Source of the DNA: VXYL01 sp965199915
GTDB lineage: Bacteria > Pseudomonadota > Gammaproteobacteria > Pseudomonadales > Azotimanducaceae
Reading direction: 5' to 3'
Length of the DNA stretch: 64,000 bases
NCBI GenBank assembly: GCA_965199915.1
Contig: OZ241348.1
Coordinates: 2,666,001 to 2,730,000 of the forward strand
A program made the position numbers and the translations under genes. The notes under the pieces are model-generated. The model was not told where the DNA came from. It saw only the letters and a program-made list of their open reading frames with translations, and did not search any database. This document shows, piece by piece, positions 62,450 through 64,000 of the stretch; the stretch's first letter is position 1; each line of letters starts with the position of its first letter.

Positions 62450-63576
62450 GCGAAGGGAAAGACAACCCGGTGCTGGAACGGATCGAGTCCGTTCACGTCA
62501 AGGGGTTCCGCTCCCTTGCGGACGTGAGGCTGGACAGCATCCCGAACCCCATGGTGCTCCTAGGGGCGAACGGTGCGGGGAAGTCGAACCTCCTCCAGTT
62601 CTTCGAGTTGCTCCGAGAAACGTACCAGTATCGCCTGTCGCGCTTTGTTGCACGCCGAGGCGGGGCGGACGATCAACTGTTCGGTGGCCAGAAGGAGACG
62701 CGGCAGATCCATGCAGCCGTGCGTTTTCACACCGGCCTCGGGGTCAACGACCTGTCCTTCACGCTTTCCGGCAACGGTCGAGATCAGCTGGACATGGAGA
62801 GTGAGGAGTTCCATTGCAAGCCGCACAATGGACGTGGGAGCTACGACTACGGAGCGGGCCGCGCGGCGCCCGAATCCACCTTCTGCGAAATCACCCACTC
62901 GCCGAAGGGCGATCCACAAGCCAAGGCCGCAATCCACTTCCTGCGCGATTGCTCCATCTACCAGTTCAACGATACGTCTGGCGCCGCGCCGATCCAGAAG
63001 CGGTGGGATGTGGAGGACAGGCATCGTCTCCTAGAACACGGCGGCAACCTGGGGCCCGTTCTCCTGCGTCTACGGGAACACCACCTCTCCAAGTACAAGC
63101 TGATTTGCCGCCACATCCGGCGAGTGCTGCCGGAGTTCGACGACTTTCAGCTTGAGGAAGAGTACGGCAAGACGATCCTCCGATGGCGCGGCAAGACCAC
63201 CGGGCAGACGCTGGGGGCGCACCTGACTTCCGACGGATCGCTGCGGTGCTTCTGCCTGTTGACGCTGTTGAGCCTTCCCGACGAAGTGCTTCCTCGCGTC
63301 ATTCTTCTGGACGAACCGGAGTTGGGGCTGCACCCCTTCGCAACCTCGCTGGTCTCGCACATGGTCAAGTCTTTGTCGCAGCAGCGCCAAGTCATCGTGG
63401 CCACCCAATCGCCGCACTTCGTGGACGCCTTTGGGCTGGACGACATCGTCGTACTCGAAATGCGCGATGGGCGAACGGAAGCGAAACGCTTTAACGAAGA
63501 GGATTTCAGCGAGTGGCTGGATGATCATTCCTCTGGCCAGCTTTGGTGGAGCAATCTGCTTGGTGGCTACCCTTGA
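62446..63576 (+). CDS. AAA15/OLD-like ATPase, copy 1
   Basis: 376 residues from ATG 62446. VLERIESVHVKGFRSLADVR leads to Walker A MVLLGANGAGKSNLLQFF near residue 40. An ABC-type signature/Walker B region VILLDEPELGLHPFATSLVS and a D/H-loop VIVATQSPHFVDAFGLDDIV follow. It is an SMC/ABC-like ATPase of the AAA_21 type used in PARIS- and OLD-like anti-phage systems. The following gene encodes the N-terminus of DUF4276, the usual partner. A second copy of the gene begins at 63806. Confidence 0.9.
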   Translation: MSEGKDNPVLERIESVHVKGFRSLADVRLDSIPNPMVLLGANGAGKSNLLQFFELLRETYQYRLSRFVARRGGADDQLFGGQKETRQIHAAVRFHTGLGVNDLSFTLSGNGRDQLDMESEEFHCKPHNGRGSYDYGAGRAAPESTFCEITHSPKGDPQAKAAIHFLRDCSIYQFNDTSGAAPIQKRWDVEDRHRLLEHGGNLGPVLLRLREHHLSKYKLICRHIRRVLPEFDDFQLEEEYGKTILRWRGKTTGQTLGAHLTSDGSLRCFCLLTLLSLPDEVLPRVILLDEPELGLHPFATSLVSHMVKSLSQQRQVIVATQSPHFVDAFGLDDIVVLEMRDGRTEAKRFNEEDFSEWLDDHSSGQLWWSNLLGGYP

Positions 63577-63809
63577 TCCCCTTGGCCGTTGTGGCAGAGG
63601 AGCAGACGGAGGTGGAGTTCGTCAGCGAGGTCTTAGCCGACCATCTCAGGCCGCGCAACGTCCAACCGACGCCGGTCGCGATGGACGGCAACGTGAGCAT
63701 TCAACGTCTTGCAGAGTGCAAAGCCCGACTGTTTGCGACCGCCCTGTGTCCTCGCGGCAGTCAAGAGAAACGCCTGCTGGACGCCATGCTGCTGGTGGTA
63801 CCGAAATGA
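63573..63809 (+). pseudogene. DUF4276 fragment fused to DUF1156 3' end (copy 3)
   Basis: TTG start overlapping the ATPase stop (TTGA). PLAVVAEEQTEVEFVSEVLA and GNVSIQRLAECKARL are the DUF4276 N-terminus. At about 63738 the sequence changes to the DUF1156 tail (CPRGSQEKRLLDAMLLVVPK). Most of DUF4276 is therefore replaced, and the frame again ends in ATGA joined to another ATPase start. Confidence 0.85.
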
Positions 63810-64000
63810 GCGACGGGAAGGACGACGCCGCGCTCGAACGGATCGAGTCGGTTCACGTCAAGGGGTTCCGCTCCCTTGCGGACGTGAGGCTGGACGGCAT
63901 CCCGAACCCCATGGTGCTGCTAGGCCCCAACGGCACCGGCAAATCCAATGTTCTGCGATTCTTCGAGATGCTCAAGGAAATGGCCCACCTTCGGCTCGGC
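63806..64000 (+). CDS. AAA15/OLD-like ATPase, copy 2 (cut by window end)
   Basis: The first 65 codons are visible: MSDGKDDAALERIESVHVKG, then MVLLGPNGTGKSNVLRFF. It is close to copy 1 for about 60 residues but then diverges (EMLKEMAHLRLG against ELLRETYQYRLS). This marks a second unit with the same DUF1156-tail to ATPase joint. Confidence 0.85.
   Translation, partial: MSDGKDDAALERIESVHVKGFRSLADVRLDGIPNPMVLLGPNGTGKSNVLRFFEMLKEMAHLRLG

Noticed and set aside
1..64000. CRISPR arrays or rRNA genes
   Set aside because: No regularly spaced short repeats and no rRNA-like conserved blocks were seen.

Overview
The window is GC-rich bacterial chromosomal DNA. It carries an intact rpsL-rpsG-fusA (str) operon, a LexA-type imuA-imuB-dnaE2 mutasome cassette, an RND efflux pair, PdxA, a transsulfuration enzyme, phytanoyl-CoA-type dioxygenases and a tRNA-Leu with encoded CCA. 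This suits a pseudomonad-phylum bacterium, most likely a gammaproteobacterium. The genus cannot be told from the sequence. The density of DNA methyltransferases, toxin-antitoxin genes and relics suggests a genome with heavy mobile-element and phage exposure.

Layout. 1-3.6 kb: a UvrD-like helicase (cut by the window edge), a decayed Eco57I-type methyltransferase, and an intact beta-class DNA methyltransferase. 3.6-9.3 kb: imuA-imuB-dnaE2 behind a promoter whose spacer is a LexA box. 9.4-12.6 kb: a minimal tad cluster (cpaF/tadA-tadB-tadC). 12.7-16 kb: EthD-like protein, zinc-ribbon protein, PhyH dioxygenase and a C5-cytosine methyltransferase. 16.2-19.6 kb: fusA, rpsG, rpsL with a clear promoter. 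19.6-42 kb: mostly housekeeping and accessory metabolism (pdxA-like, a double-domain oxidoreductase, an N6-methyltransferase/HEPN pair, a transsulfuration enzyme, HlyD-RND pump, DUF3750, a poly-C-controlled NTF2-like protein, a second PhyH, an ankyrin lipoprotein, rhodanese, Fe-S protein, FAD oxidoreductase). 42-64 kb: a defence and toxin-antitoxin island beginning beside tRNA-Leu.

The island holds a DUF3883-type SNF2 helicase, DUF4160/DUF2442, Phd/PIN, orphan VapB-like and DUF433 antitoxins, an HTH-ImmA/DUF4411 pair, two retropepsin-like proteins, a KAP NTPase, a DUF1156 methyltransferase split by an IS1380-like element, an AT-rich three-gene operon around a P-loop ATPase, and a repeated AAA-ATPase/DUF4276 module. 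The 5' end of the DUF1156 gene occurs three times upstream of different cargo (two copies decayed). Its 3' end occurs three times (two copies are fragments), two of them fused by an ATGA overlap to copies of the same ATPase gene. The middle of the DUF1156 gene is AT-richer than its ends. I infer a recombination hot spot that uses conserved ends of one methyltransferase gene to gain, lose and amplify defence cargo.

A hairpin repeat of about 50-70 bp is scattered through 18-38 kb (five copies) and supplies the apparent N-terminal codons of two genes. I saw no rRNA and no CRISPR array.
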